The notes under the pieces are model-generated. The model was not told the origin of the DNA, did not search any database, and saw only the letters and a list, made by a program, of their open reading frames with translations. A program made the translations under genes and the position numbers. Source: a virus. From it: a stretch of 23,722 bases of DNA. The stretch covers positions 1 to 23,722 of IMG/VR virus record IMGVR_UViG_3300005580_000024, one strand, 5' to 3'. Position 1 is the stretch's first letter. Every line of letters begins with the position of its first letter. Positions 14,362-20,749 of this stretch are shown here, piece after piece.

Positions 14362-14982
14362 TTACACCTTGATTTCATTGAGTTTTTTAACCTTATCATC
14401 CACTTCCGCAAGAAACTGGATAACCTCATTTTCGAGTTCTGCAATATACCTATCATTGCGCTCGATTCTTTTGATGAACAGTTGTAGGTGTTCAGGCATT
14501 CGTGGGTCGAAACTCACAAATTCGCACCAACTTCTATCTGCACACCGCATCTGCCATTGCATTTGATCGTAATATTTCTTTGCTGGCTCATCTCCCAAAA
14601 TGGTATCAATGTGGGTTGCTGTATTGGGCGCTTTTATCTCTAGGCATCCATCATCACCCACCAAGCCATCAGGAGAGGCGGCAGACATGGGAATAGTTGG
14701 ATGGTCAATAGCACCTACCTGATTTACCATGTTGCCTGTTTTCAACTCATACGCCGCACGAGCAAAGGGTTCATTCTCAATTCCCCACTCCATAGCCGCA
14801 TTAGTGTAGGACTCTGCCACTTGGTTGGTCATACGCTCTACTACCAGTTGAGCCATGTAGTTAGTCCTGCTTGTGCTGTAGCCTGACTTAGTTTTGGCAA
14901 CAATGTCAGAGATGCGAGAGGCAGTTGCTTTACCGCAACGCTGTGCAAACCATTCGGGTGTGCCTTGTTCTACATCGCTCAT
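14362..14982 (-). CDS. phage-type 5'-3' exonuclease (YqaJ / lambda exo family)
   Basis: The 206 residues carry the order of motifs of YqaJ-like/lambda exonucleases. [20 protein letters not shown] (6-24 region) is the conserved opening, Glu71 lies in [18 protein letters not shown] gives Asp105, LEIKAP gives Glu115 and Lys117 (the D-ExK nuclease core), and YYDQMQWQM carries the conserved Gln140. It would resect linear dsDNA so the ERF-type protein encoded upstream can anneal strands, a Red-like system for concatemer formation and recombination. Start and stop are closely packed with neighbours (overlap with 14979). Confidence 0.9.
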   Translation of the reverse strand: MSDVEQGTPEWFAQRCGKATASRISDIVAKTKSGYSTSRTNYMAQLVVERMTNQVAESYTNAAMEWGIENEPFARAAYELKTGNMVNQVGAIDHPTIPMSAASPDGLVGDDGCLEIKAPNTATHIDTILGDEPAKKYYDQMQWQMRCADRSWCEFVSFDPRMPEHLQLFIKRIERNDRYIAELENEVIQFLAEVDDKVKKLNEIKV

Positions 14983-15188
14983 ACTTCCCTCGCTTTCATC
15001 ATGTGGTCTGCCACCTTGTAAGCACTTGATGCAACATCATCAAAGAAAGTATCTCTGTCAATTAACGCTTGCATAGCTTTTGCCGCAAAGTAATCACGCA
15101 ATGTCATGCCGTTATATTGAGATAATTCTCTACCCCATTTAAAGGCAACTGGAAATGCTGGTGCATTTTTCATTTGTGCGTAGTTCAT
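14979..15188 (-). CDS. hypothetical small phage protein (69 aa)
   Basis: The 69 residues contain GMTLRDYFAAKAMQALIDRD (about 27-46), a phrase that recurs in many phage and prophage small proteins of unknown function. The protein is helical and cytoplasmic. Four-base overlaps with the ERF-type gene upstream and the exonuclease gene downstream place it inside the recombination operon, so it may be an accessory of that complex. That is inference from position only. Confidence 0.7.
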   Translation of the reverse strand: MNYAQMKNAPAFPVAFKWGRELSQYNGMTLRDYFAAKAMQALIDRDTFFDDVASSAYKVADHMMKAREV

Positions 15189-15766
15189 TTCAATGCTCCT
15201 TTACGCTTTTCTTTTGCATCAATTACCTTTTTCTGCCAATTTTTATCACCAGTGCAAGAAGCGTAAGCAGTGCTGTATACATTTTTCAATTCCTCTAAAG
15301 TTGATGCGGCATCAATAGCCGCCAAGTGGTCAATCATCAAGCCTACATCTACTGTTTCAATGTTGCCTGAACCTGTTGTTGAATCAAGTGCATCATGTTC
15401 AACAATCTCCATTGCTGTCACCCAAAGATAGCGTCTTTGGTAGGTTTCAACTGCACCAATGTTCTGCACTTCATGGCAACCTTTAAGAGCCGCAGATCCA
15501 AAGGGTGAAGTAATGACAATCCCGCCACCGCCATCAACGTCAATGATTAACAGTTCTGCTTGTTCTTTGGTGAACGTCACTATGCCGATCAAACCAATCT
15601 CATCAAATATTTCCATGATTGGGTGTAGGAAGTCGCCAAGTTCAAAATAGTTGTATCCAGCAAACTTATTGTGTCCTGACTTCTTAAGAACTTTTGCTCG
15701 TAGCTTTGCTCTTGCTACTATTAATTTCTTGTAAACGCCCATGTCGGGTTTGCTTTGTTCGTTCAT
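15185..15766 (-). CDS. ERF-type single-strand annealing protein
   Basis: The start ATG 15766 (MNEQSKPDMG) follows AGGAG by 5 nt and is preferred over a GTG 6 nt upstream, giving 193 residues. SGHNKFAGYNYFELGDFLHP (about 29-48) and a later QNIGAVETYQRRYLWV are the signatures I know for ERF superfamily recombinases, which anneal complementary single strands. The Gly-rich IDVDGGGGIVITSPFG lies between them. The C-terminal third is helical and charged (EELKNVYSTAYASC...). Paired with the exonuclease two genes downstream it makes a complete two-component phage recombination system. Confidence 0.88.
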   Translation of the reverse strand: MNEQSKPDMGVYKKLIVARAKLRAKVLKKSGHNKFAGYNYFELGDFLHPIMEIFDEIGLIGIVTFTKEQAELLIIDVDGGGGIVITSPFGSAALKGCHEVQNIGAVETYQRRYLWVTAMEIVEHDALDSTTGSGNIETVDVGLMIDHLAAIDAASTLEELKNVYSTAYASCTGDKNWQKKVIDAKEKRKGALK

Positions 15767-15847
15767 ATTCACTCCTGTTTAAAATTTTGAAAAGTTTTTG
15801 AAATGTTTGTGTTGATTGAGTCCGTGTAAACAAACTCGGATTTCTTG

Positions 15848-16063
15848 TCAGTCGCTCTTTTGGTTGGGTACACCTTTCTGTAAGTTGAAGATTGTGGATG
15901 CAATAGCGAATTGGGTATCAAAGTCAAAGTCGTTAAGTTTGAACCAAGTTCCTGATTGGTCGCAACAATCGACTTCATCGCCTTTAGGCTTTGTGCAAAA
16001 CGGGCAAAAAAGTTCATCTTGGTTTTCCTCTAAGATTGCGGCGATAGTGTGTTTGAGTTTCAT
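15848..16063 (-). CDS. small cysteine-rich protein (71 aa)
   Basis: The 71 residues contain FCPFC (Cys20, Cys23) and VDCCD (Cys33, Cys34), a likely zinc finger or ribbon. A helical start (MKLKHTIAAILEENQDE) precedes it and an aromatic helix follows (WFKLNDFDFDTQFAIASTIF). ATG 16063 follows AAGGGGAACAG and overlaps the upstream stop (ATGA 16060-16063). A competing frame (15769-16017) is rejected as a shadow. About 80 nt of non-coding sequence separate it from the ERF-type gene. The function is unknown. Confidence 0.65.
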   Translation of the reverse strand: MKLKHTIAAILEENQDELFCPFCTKPKGDEVDCCDQSGTWFKLNDFDFDTQFAIASTIFNLQKGVPNQKSD

Positions 16064-16341
16064 CTGTTCCCCTTATATTCATCTCTGAGCCATAGAGTTC
16101 TCAGGATACGCAATTCATCATCAGAGTCAACAGATGGTGTTTTAATCTTGTCGTAAAGGGCAAGTTCAGCCCTGCGTTGCATCTTATTCTCTATACGTTC
16201 TTTGATGAAATGTTGGGCATACTCCCAATCGTCTGATTTGATGGCTAGAGGGATAGCCACAGAGCCTTGAATGGCATCCATAATGTCGTCATCGTTGAGT
16301 TGCTGGTAGGCTTCCCACTTGGCTTTGTTAGATGCTGTCAA
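16060..16341 (-). CDS. hypothetical helical protein, probable TTG start (93 aa)
   Basis: The frame extends to an ATG at 16398, but that start has no ribosome-binding site and lies deep inside the preceding gene. A TTG at 16341 has GAGGAG 7 nt upstream and gives MTASNKAKWEAYQQLNDDD, with only a 14-nt overlap with the upstream gene, so I prefer it. The protein is helical, charged and cytoplasmic (DDWEYAQHFIKERIENKMQR) and ends RTLWLRDEYKGNR. The stop overlaps the next ATG. No family was recognised. Confidence 0.6.
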   Translation of the reverse strand: MTASNKAKWEAYQQLNDDDIMDAIQGSVAIPLAIKSDDWEYAQHFIKERIENKMQRRAELALYDKIKTPSVDSDDELRILRTLWLRDEYKGNR

Positions 16342-16555
16342 GAATAATCTCCTCAATCTGTTTTTCAATTGATTTAGATTCCTTGCTGGAGAGGTCATCA
16401 GTTATATTAATTCGTTGGTTGCCAACCATAAGGTAAGCTGACCAAATGAACTTATCGTAGACTCCCTCATAGGGAGCATATTCGGGGTCGTATTCCCATT
16501 CGACCCAAGTCTTGATCTCTATCTCAAGATCGCAAAAGTCTATATCGAATTCCAT
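16328..16555 (-). CDS. hypothetical acidic protein (75 aa)
   Basis: The start at ATG 16555 (MEFDIDFCDLEIEIKTWVEW) has the AAAGGCTTCAAC leader shared with several leftward genes farther right, which decides it over the longer in-frame start. The 75 residues are strongly acidic and aromatic (EYDPEYAPYEGVYDKFIWSAY), a composition seen in DNA-mimic or small anti-host proteins. That comparison is only compositional. The gene is directly downstream of a pair of operator-like palindromes (16591-16621). Confidence 0.65.
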   Translation of the reverse strand: MEFDIDFCDLEIEIKTWVEWEYDPEYAPYEGVYDKFIWSAYLMVGNQRINITDDLSSKESKSIEKQIEEIILDSI

Positions 16556-16590
16556 GTTGAAGCCTTTCAAAGTGTTGGTGGAGAATTCGT

Positions 16591-16621
16591 AGTGTGTCAC
16601 ACTTCTTAGTGTTGAACACTA
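16591..16621. promoter_or_regulatory. tandem palindromic operators (AGTGT-N3-ACACT)
   Basis: Two palindromes lie with centres 17 nt apart: AGTGTGTCACACT (16591-16603) and TAGTGTTGAACACTA (16607-16621). Both have AGTGT/ACACT arms around three central bases. They sit in the 86-nt gap between the leftward genes at 16642 and 16555. The second is identical to the site at 16907-16921. About one and a half helical turns separate the two dyads. A dimeric repressor or activator is the simplest reading. Confidence 0.7.
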
Positions 16622-16641
16622 GGATATACCCTAATCAGTAT

Positions 16642-16842
16642 TTAGCCTTTGCATCCTTTGCAATCGCATGGAACAACCCACCACCTAATATCATCTTTCA
16701 TATCTTTAATGGTGTCATATCCCCTAACGTGTTCTATGGCACATGGGTCGTTGTCAAACCTAAATCCATGTGGAAGATTAAGTATGTAAACATCAGGCTC
16801 ATCAGTGTCTACATCTCTTGCAAAATTTAACTTGTATTTCAT
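16642..16842 (-). CDS. hypothetical small protein with C-terminal Cys cluster (66 aa)
   Basis: ATG 16842 follows AAAGGGAAACC. The 66 residues begin MKYKLNFARDVDTDEPDVYI and end WWVVPCDCKGCKG, so three Cys cluster at the extreme C-terminus (CxCxxC), possibly metal-binding. It is the first leftward gene of its group and is read from the divergent control region 16843-17084. No family was recognised. Confidence 0.65.
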   Translation of the reverse strand: MKYKLNFARDVDTDEPDVYILNLPHGFRFDNDPCAIEHVRGYDTIKDMKDDIRWWVVPCDCKGCKG

Positions 16843-16897
16843 GGTTTCCCTTTACGCCTGTTAAAGAACTGGACTAGATTTTTTACCTAGTGATATT

Positions 16898-16926
16898 ATT
16901 ATATCGTAGTGTTGAACACTATACAT
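16898..16926 (-). promoter_or_regulatory. leftward promoter with embedded operator
   Basis: On the minus strand a perfect TATAAT (16898-16903 on the plus coordinates) lies 17 nt from a weak -35 candidate (ATGTAT, 16921-16926). The palindrome TAGTGTTGAACACTA (16907-16921) fills the spacer almost completely, so a bound protein would block the promoter. It would drive the gene starting at 16842 and those to its left. The weak -35 suggests either an activator or weak constitutive use. A TSS would fall near 16891. Confidence 0.55.
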
Positions 16927-16999
16927 CAGTATAAACCCTTGTTTTTAAACAATTATTTCTATTGATAATAAAAAATCAATAGTTTTTTTCTTGTAAAAA

Positions 17000-17017
17000 G
17001 TTAGTAAGCACTTACTT
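17000..17017. promoter_or_regulatory. operator-like site, GTTAGTNNRYRCT family
   Basis: The site GTTAGTAAGCACTTACTT is the best palindrome of the family (AGTAAG/CTTACT arms around CA). It lies in the divergent region between the leftward gene at 16842 and the rightward gene at 17085, about 70 nt upstream of the latter. It shares AAAAAGTTAGT and the ACTT end with the copy at 14077-14094. It probably controls the replication operon, the leftward group, or both. Confidence 0.6.
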
Positions 17018-17084
17018 GCCAATAAAAATTATTAGTAAAAACCCTGATTGTGGTATTTGTATAACACTACACAATCACGCCTCT

Positions 17085-17246
17085 ATGCCAAGACCTAAAT
17101 CAGACTTAACTGGACAGACAATTTATGTTGCTGTACGCACTACGCCCTCTCTTAAAGAGGAGTTCAAACGACTTGGCGGGGCTTCATGGCTACGCCGATT
17201 CTTATCCCAATCTATTGAAAAAAATAGACAACAGAAAAAGACTTGA
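17085..17246 (+). CDS. small basic DNA-binding-like protein (53 aa)
   Basis: The start at ATG 17085 gives MPRPKSDLTGQTIYVAVRTT, then PSLKEEFKRLGGASWLRRFL and a basic tail. The longer in-frame start at 17016 adds unrelated residues and overlaps the operator. The pattern (beta strand with alternating residues, then two helices) is that of ribbon-helix-helix or similar small phage regulators, and the protein is strongly basic. No ribosome-binding site is seen before 17085; a TATAAC at 17060-17065 could give an almost leaderless mRNA. As first gene after the control region it is a good candidate for the operator-binding protein. Confidence 0.65.
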   Translation: MPRPKSDLTGQTIYVAVRTTPSLKEEFKRLGGASWLRRFLSQSIEKNRQQKKT

Positions 17247-17351
17247 TACAATGTTTTGAAACGTGGCTAGGGAATGCAACCCGAAAAGGCGATTCGTTAC
17301 CGCCCTGCCAATGTTTCATCAGTAACGACAACCGACAACGTGAGGTTTAGC

Positions 17352-18101
17352 ATGAAACTTATACCCAAAAATTGGGCTGTATTCCAGCACTACAAAGACC
17401 GCAATCCACCTTGGATAAAACTCCATCGTGAAACTCTAAACGACAGAACATTTATGTGCTTGCCGATTGCTAGCAAGGCGCTAGCGCCATTGATGTGGTT
17501 GCTAGCATCAGAGTCCAAAAATGGTGTTTTTGATGGGTCAGTCGATGACCTCATGTTCAGACTGCATATCACTAAGAAGGAATACGATGATGGTGTTAAG
17601 CCATTGATTGATAAGGGATTCTTTGAGATTGCTAGCGGAGTGCTAGCGGAGTGCTTGCAAGATGCTAGACCAGAGACAGAGACAGAGACAGAGACAGAGA
17701 CAGAGACAGAGACAGAGACAAAGAGAGAGACAGAAGCCAAAAAGTCCACAAGAGGCTCACGCCTCTCTGCTGATTGGGTTTTGCCAAAAGAATGGGCAGA
17801 TTGGGCTAAACAGGAAAGACCTGATTTAGATTTGTGGAGTGTAGGAGAGCAGTTTAGAGATTACTGGAGTGCAAAAGCGGGTTCAGGCTCTACAAAGCTG
17901 GATTGGCAAGCAACATGGCGTAATTGGGTAAGAAACCAAAAGCAAGTGTTTAAACAGGCTGACATTGCTAGAACGACAGTACCATCAAGCTCACAGCGTG
18001 ATCCTGCCCTTGCAAAACTTGATGAAGATTACAAGAATGCCAAGCCAAACCCTGAGATTCTTGCCAAAATTAAAGAAGCACTTAGGGGTAAAGTAGCATG
18101 A
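17352..18101 (+). CDS. replication initiator, lambda O / DnaT-like
   Basis: ATG 17352 (MKLIPKNWAVFQHYKDRNPP) follows GAGG by 6 nt and is preferred over ATG 17274, where AGGGA directly abuts the start; this gives 249 residues. The N-terminal part (IKLHRETLNDRTFMCLPIAS to DKGFFEIASGVL) reads as a winged-helix DNA-binding domain. A linker of eight Glu-Thr repeats follows, and then a C-terminal domain (DWVLPKEWADWAKQERPDLD; LDWQATWRNWVRNQ) of the kind seen in DnaT-like and phage O-like primosome loaders. It would bind the origin and load host helicase. The gene itself carries five GCTAGC sites (17469-17647), as lambda ori lies within O. It is followed without gap by the rest of the replication operon. 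Confidence 0.8.
   Translation: MKLIPKNWAVFQHYKDRNPPWIKLHRETLNDRTFMCLPIASKALAPLMWLLASESKNGVFDGSVDDLMFRLHITKKEYDDGVKPLIDKGFFEIASGVLAECLQDARPETETETETETETETETKRETEAKKSTRGSRLSADWVLPKEWADWAKQERPDLDLWSVGEQFRDYWSAKAGSGSTKLDWQATWRNWVRNQKQVFKQADIARTTVPSSSQRDPALAKLDEDYKNAKPNPEILAKIKEALRGKVA
17469..17647. other. candidate replication origin: GCTAGC iteron-like cluster inside the initiator gene
   Basis: GCTAGC occurs at 17469, 17480, 17501, 17631 and 17642, and I found it nowhere else in the window. Spacings are 11, 21, 130 and 11 nt, close to whole helical turns within each cluster. The last two are an 11-nt tandem repeat (TGCTAGCGGAG twice). The sites are read in two different codon registers (GCT AGC and xG CTA GCx), so protein sequence alone does not explain them. 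Confidence 0.5.
17673..17720 (+). repeat. GAGACA x 8 in-frame microsatellite
   Basis: Eight perfect tandem copies of GAGACA encode (Glu-Thr)8, a flexible acidic linker between the DNA-binding and C-terminal domains of the initiator. The purine-rich tract is right after the GCTAGC cluster. Copy number changes would keep the frame and alter linker length by two residues per unit. Confidence 0.95.
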
Positions 18102-18107
18102 CGAAAT

Positions 18108-18374
18108 ATGAAGCCAATAGATTACTGGACAGACACAAAGAAACCAAGGAACTTAGCTACCTTGACGCCACAAGAATGCTTGCAATTACTGGAGACTATC
18201 AAGCAGATGGAAGCGAAAGAGTGGATAACGAGATACAAGAGGAAGTTTCAAGAAGTTGGGACACAGGGCGTTTCTTCATGGTGGTGGCAGACATTGCAAG
18301 ATATAGAGAAAAAACGAGGCTTACCAGCAACCAATGATCTGCGTAGACGCATGAACATAATCAAAAGGGGATGA
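18108..18374 (+). CDS. hypothetical helical protein of the replication operon (88 aa)
   Basis: The 88 residues contain LTPQECLQLLETIKQMEAKE and VSSWWWQTLQDIEKKRGLPA followed by LRRRM, a pattern I associate with small helical phage proteins encoded beside initiators and resolvases. A competing frame (18098-18337) starts at the initiator stop (ATGA) with a better ribosome-binding site and overlaps it almost completely. I favour this frame for its Trp/Leu helix pattern and because its stop lies 1 nt before the resolvase start. ATG 18108 probably depends on reinitiation after the initiator stop at 18101. The function is unknown; a helicase-loader partner is a guess. Confidence 0.65.
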   Translation: MKPIDYWTDTKKPRNLATLTPQECLQLLETIKQMEAKEWITRYKRKFQEVGTQGVSSWWWQTLQDIEKKRGLPATNDLRRRMNIIKRG

Positions 18375-18375
18375 A

Positions 18376-18840
18376 ATGGTGTATTTAGGTATTGATACTG
18401 GTGTTGCTAATGGCGCACTTGGGGCGATTAATCACAATGGCGAATACGTTGATTCGTTCATGATCGACCATAAAGACAAACACATTCTTGCCTTGGTGTT
18501 TAAAAGCAGAATCCTATCCATAGTTGACCCACGAGAAGGCGCTGAAATCTGTATGGAACAGGTGCATTCAATGCCAAACCAAGGGGTTAGTTCAACCTTT
18601 GCGTTTGGTCGTGCTGTTGGGGTCATTTCAGCAGTCTGTGAATTGACAAACTACCCTTTTCACCTTGTTACACCTCAACGATGGAAAAAGCACTTTGGGC
18701 TAACAGCAGACAAAAACGAGGCATTGGACAAGGCTAGAGAATTATTTCCAAAGGCTAAAAGCACATTAAAGTTGAAGAAGGACATTCACAAAGCAGAGGC
18801 ATTACTGATAGCCGAATACTGGAGACAATGCAATGTCTGA
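18376..18840 (+). CDS. RuvC-like Holliday junction resolvase
   Basis: AAGGGG precedes ATG 18376 by 5 nt. The 154 residues follow the RuvC fold order. Asp7 in VYLGIDTGVANGALG is the first acidic ligand, Glu61 in ICMEQVHSMPNQGVSSTF the second, and the C-terminal DIHKAEALLIAEYW supplies Asp136 with His138 or Glu141. It would cut branched intermediates made by the ERF/exonuclease system or clean the DNA before packaging. Its place in the replication operon fits phage-encoded RuvC proteins. The size is slightly below E. coli RuvC (173). Confidence 0.88.
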   Translation: MVYLGIDTGVANGALGAINHNGEYVDSFMIDHKDKHILALVFKSRILSIVDPREGAEICMEQVHSMPNQGVSSTFAFGRAVGVISAVCELTNYPFHLVTPQRWKKHFGLTADKNEALDKARELFPKAKSTLKLKKDIHKAEALLIAEYWRQCNV

Positions 18841-19030
18841 AGTTGACGACAAAAAAGGTGTAGTGGTGAAATTTGACCCGATTGAATACGAGGCACTTAG
18901 GGCAATAGGTGAAGGAAACATAAGCGAGGGTTTCAGGGTTTGCCTTAGATGGGCAGTCCATTTTCACGCCATTGGTTTGCGCTCAGATGATGACTTGAAC
19001 TATATCGGGCTTTGCACAGTGGCAGATTAG
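18833..19030 (+). CDS. small ribbon-helix-helix-like protein (65 aa)
   Basis: It overlaps the resolvase end by 8 nt, with GGAG 8 nt before ATG 18833. The 65 residues include a strand (GVVVKFDPIEYEALRAIGE) followed by ISEGFRVCLRWAVHFHAIGL, which resembles the strand-helix-helix of MetJ/Arc repressors. It is acidic overall at the N-terminus. As last gene of the rightward operon it could be an autoregulator acting on one of the palindromic operators of the window; that is inference. Confidence 0.65.
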   Translation: MSEVDDKKGVVVKFDPIEYEALRAIGEGNISEGFRVCLRWAVHFHAIGLRSDDDLNYIGLCTVAD

Positions 19031-19084
19031 TGCCTTAAAGGGGTTTTTAATGGCATGGGAATAGCAGGGTAGCAGTAGGCAAGA

Positions 19085-19105
19085 AAAAAGCCCCGAAGGG
19101 CTTAA
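19085..19105 (-). terminator. rho-independent terminator of the leftward early operon
   Basis: On the minus strand the stem AAGCCC/GGGCTT encloses a TTCG tetraloop and is followed by a T-rich run (TTTTTTCTT), the classical form. It lies 22 nt past the stop of the last leftward gene (19127). In the plus direction it lacks a U-tract but may still slow the opposing transcript ending at 19030. The same 16-nt hairpin recurs at 22704-22719. Confidence 0.85.
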
Positions 19106-19126
19106 AATTGAAAAGTGGTCACTAAC

Positions 19127-19309
19127 TTAGTGTTCTGTGTATGGTTCAAAGTCTTTTAACCATTCGTTAAATTCTTCAATTTGTTCTTCTTCAGTGGCAA
19201 ACCACAAGCATTCCATTACTTCATCAAACCCATCGCTTTCGTTGATTATTTCAATGACAAAAGGAAATTCAGGGTTATATTTTGGGTCATAAAATTTATG
19301 GATTTTCAT
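19127..19309 (-). CDS. small acidic protein (60 aa)
   Basis: ATG 19309 has the AAAAGGCTTAAAA leader. The 60 residues are highly acidic: NESDGFDEVMECLWFATEEE and IEEFNEWLKDFEPYTEH. It is the last gene of the leftward early cluster, before a strong terminator. Small acidic early proteins of phages are often host inhibitors or DNA mimics, but nothing specific can be assigned. Confidence 0.65.
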   Translation of the reverse strand: MKIHKFYDPKYNPEFPFVIEIINESDGFDEVMECLWFATEEEQIEEFNEWLKDFEPYTEH

Positions 19310-19311
19310 TT

Positions 19312-19779
19312 TTAAGCCTTTTCAATGTTGTACTTTTGGCGCAATGATGCAATGGCGCAAGCATCTTGCTTTTCTGTCAAAATAAATTGATTGTGTGGCG
19401 GTTTTTGGTACAAATTAATGGGCATTATGCCTGTCAAATGCCAGCCACTTGATTTTCTTTCAAGTCGGATACTTGTGCCAGTGCGTGAATATTTATAGCT
19501 ATGAGTAACAGTCTTACCCGAATAAGCAATAAATTTAGCACCTACTGCATCTTTTTTCAGAATGCCTAGTTTTTCAAGACCTGATTCAGCATCTTGAACC
19601 ACTTCTGCAATTTGCGAATAATCTGTAAAAGTGTGTTCTTTAGATTTGCCATTAACTAATGAGAGTGCAGTTTCAACAGCTATACAAATGGCAGAGGGTA
19701 AAAAATACACAATCCCCAAAGGGTCGGGAGTCGTGCTAGTACCTTTTTCATGCCCAAATTTTAAATTAATACTTTTCAT
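19312..19779 (-). CDS. hypothetical protein (155 aa)
   Basis: ATG 19779 has the GAAAGGCTTCAAA leader. The 155 residues include a hydrophobic segment (GIVYFLPSAICIAVETALSL, about 22-41) that may be a membrane or buried helix, then a mixed alpha/beta region with basic, aromatic strands (THSYKYSRTGTSIRLERKSSG). The stop codon TAA is part of the AAAAGGCTTAA leader of the following gene, so termination and reinitiation are coupled. No family was recognised. Confidence 0.65.
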   Translation of the reverse strand: MKSINLKFGHEKGTSTTPDPLGIVYFLPSAICIAVETALSLVNGKSKEHTFTDYSQIAEVVQDAESGLEKLGILKKDAVGAKFIAYSGKTVTHSYKYSRTGTSIRLERKSSGWHLTGIMPINLYQKPPHNQFILTEKQDACAIASLRQKYNIEKA

Positions 19780-19831
19780 TTTGAAGCCTTTCGGAATAGG
19801 ATTTTTAACAATAATGCAATTGTGGCGAACA

Positions 19832-20002
19832 TCATGCCATTTCTAAGATTAGCAGGGCATCAGCTTTGCACTGCTCAACTTGGTCAAAATCAAGCCCTTG
19901 GGCTATGCTTTCAGCCAAGTTAGATGCTTGGGTTGCCTTTTCATCATTAGGCGCAATAAGTGCCAATATAAGGGCTTTGGTAAGTGCTTGGGATTGTGTC
20001 AT
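19832..20002 (-). CDS. small helical protein (56 aa)
   Basis: The start at ATG 20002 (MTQSQALTKALILALIAPND) follows AAAAGGTGATCGC and overlaps the upstream stop by ATGA; the longer frame lacks support. The 56 residues are Ala/Leu-rich helices (NLAESIAQGLDFDQVEQCKA), probably a helical hairpin. The function is unknown. Confidence 0.6.
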   Translation of the reverse strand: MTQSQALTKALILALIAPNDEKATQASNLAESIAQGLDFDQVEQCKADALLILEMA

Positions 20003-20217
20003 GCGATCACCTTTTGAAATTGTTTTATCTGCCATGCACAGGCATAGTGCCAAGTACCAAGTGCATCAATGACTGAAGTCAACTCATAAACAGGAAATTC
20101 ACTAAGGTCTAATTTATTGATATGACAAGAAACTATCTTAGCTACTCTAACCTTGGAAATATCGCAAAATGTATTATCGTAAGCCTCTACAAAGGCTTTT
20201 TGTTCGTCTAAAGTCAT
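19999..20217 (-). CDS. hypothetical protein (72 aa)
   Basis: ATG 20217 (MTLDEQKAFVEAYDNTFCDI) follows AAAGGTGTAACC, which decides it over a start 15 nt upstream. It is a mixed helical protein with an aromatic C-terminus (GTWHYACAWQIKQFQKVIA). It is preceded by an intercistronic terminator-like hairpin, so its level may be set by read-through. No family was recognised. Confidence 0.6.
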   Translation of the reverse strand: MTLDEQKAFVEAYDNTFCDISKVRVAKIVSCHINKLDLSEFPVYELTSVIDALGTWHYACAWQIKQFQKVIA

Positions 20218-20234
20218 GGTTACACCTTTCAAAG

Positions 20235-20279
20235 TTAAAAAACCCCTTACCTACACTGTAGGCAAAGGGTAAGGGTTTT
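20235..20279 (-). terminator. intercistronic terminator-like hairpin
   Basis: On the minus strand AAAACCC-TTACC pairs with GGTAA-GGG(G)TTTT (one bulged base), followed by a run of T. The loop contains the palindrome TACAGTGTA. The stem begins at the stop codon of the gene ending at 20279, and the next gene's ribosome-binding site follows directly. It may attenuate the downstream genes of the leftward operon. Confidence 0.65.
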
Positions 20280-20650
20280 CAGTATTCGCTAGTCAACAAA
20301 TGAGTCCATGCAGTCCCGTTATACATTGCATAAGTTTTCATTTCATCCATCGGAAAATCAGTCAAAGGGATATATTGGGTCATCCAAATTAACCCATTGC
20401 CATCGTCTAAGGTCAATTCGGCATCAGTTTCACCGATTTTCTTAAGTTTTACAGATACGAATTCAGTGTTTTCGTTTAACCCTTGTGTAGTCAAATGACT
20501 ATCAATAGCATCAAATAGCCAATATGCCCCTGCCACTTCAGCCAAGTATTTACATCCATCAGTAAGCACTGATTTTGTAAGAGAATTCCATCTATAGAGG
20601 TTTTCTGACCCATAGAATTGAGACAAATCAATTTCGTTTTTCGTTTCCAT
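20279..20650 (-). CDS. DUF6876-like protein (123 aa)
   Basis: The start at ATG 20650 (METKNEIDLSQFYGSENLYR) follows ATAGGTGCAAAT; the extension to 20713 has no ribosome-binding site. The pattern LSQFYGSENLYRW (8-20) followed by LTDGCKYLAEVAGAYWLFDA (about 29-48) matches what I know of the DUF6876 family, found in phages, plasmids and other mobile DNA with no known activity. The C-terminus contains MTQYIPLTDFPMDEMKTYAM. It is cytoplasmic. The family call is from memory of the motif. Confidence 0.7.
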   Translation of the reverse strand: METKNEIDLSQFYGSENLYRWNSLTKSVLTDGCKYLAEVAGAYWLFDAIDSHLTTQGLNENTEFVSVKLKKIGETDAELTLDDGNGLIWMTQYIPLTDFPMDEMKTYAMYNGTAWTHLLTSEY

Positions 20651-20713
20651 ATTTGCACCTATCAAAAAAACACAAGGAAAGCCCTTGCAAGCCCTTACAT
20701 TGTCAAAATGCAA

Positions 20714-20744
20714 GCCAAAGCCCTAGGGTTTAGGGCAATGGTTT
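20714..20744 (-). promoter_or_regulatory. hairpin with CCTAGG between clamp and DUF6876 genes
   Basis: GCCCTA (20720-20725) pairs with TAGGGC (20731-20736) around a 5-nt loop, just after the clamp stop codon. On the minus strand the following sequence is TTTGGCTTG, a poor U-tract, so it is a weak terminator or an mRNA-end stabiliser at best. It contains one of the eight CCTAGG copies of this region. Confidence 0.4.
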
Positions 20745-20749
20745 ACACT

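Noticed and set aside
15769-16017. 82-codon leftward frame overlapping the 71-aa Cys protein
   Set aside because: The overlapping frame has a good ribosome-binding site, ATGA coupling and a Cys pattern; this one has none of these.
16390-16398. ATG start at 16398 for the gene ending at 16060
   Set aside because: No ribosome-binding site and a 71-nt overlap with the preceding gene; TTG 16341 with GAGGAG fits better.
17274-17351. Upstream start (ATG 17274) for the initiator
   Set aside because: The purine tract touches the ATG, and the extra 26 residues look unlike a protein start; MKLIPKNW at 17352 has proper spacing.
17673-17720. GAGACA array as a CRISPR or transposon trace
   Set aside because: A plain six-base in-frame microsatellite with no spacers and no target duplication.
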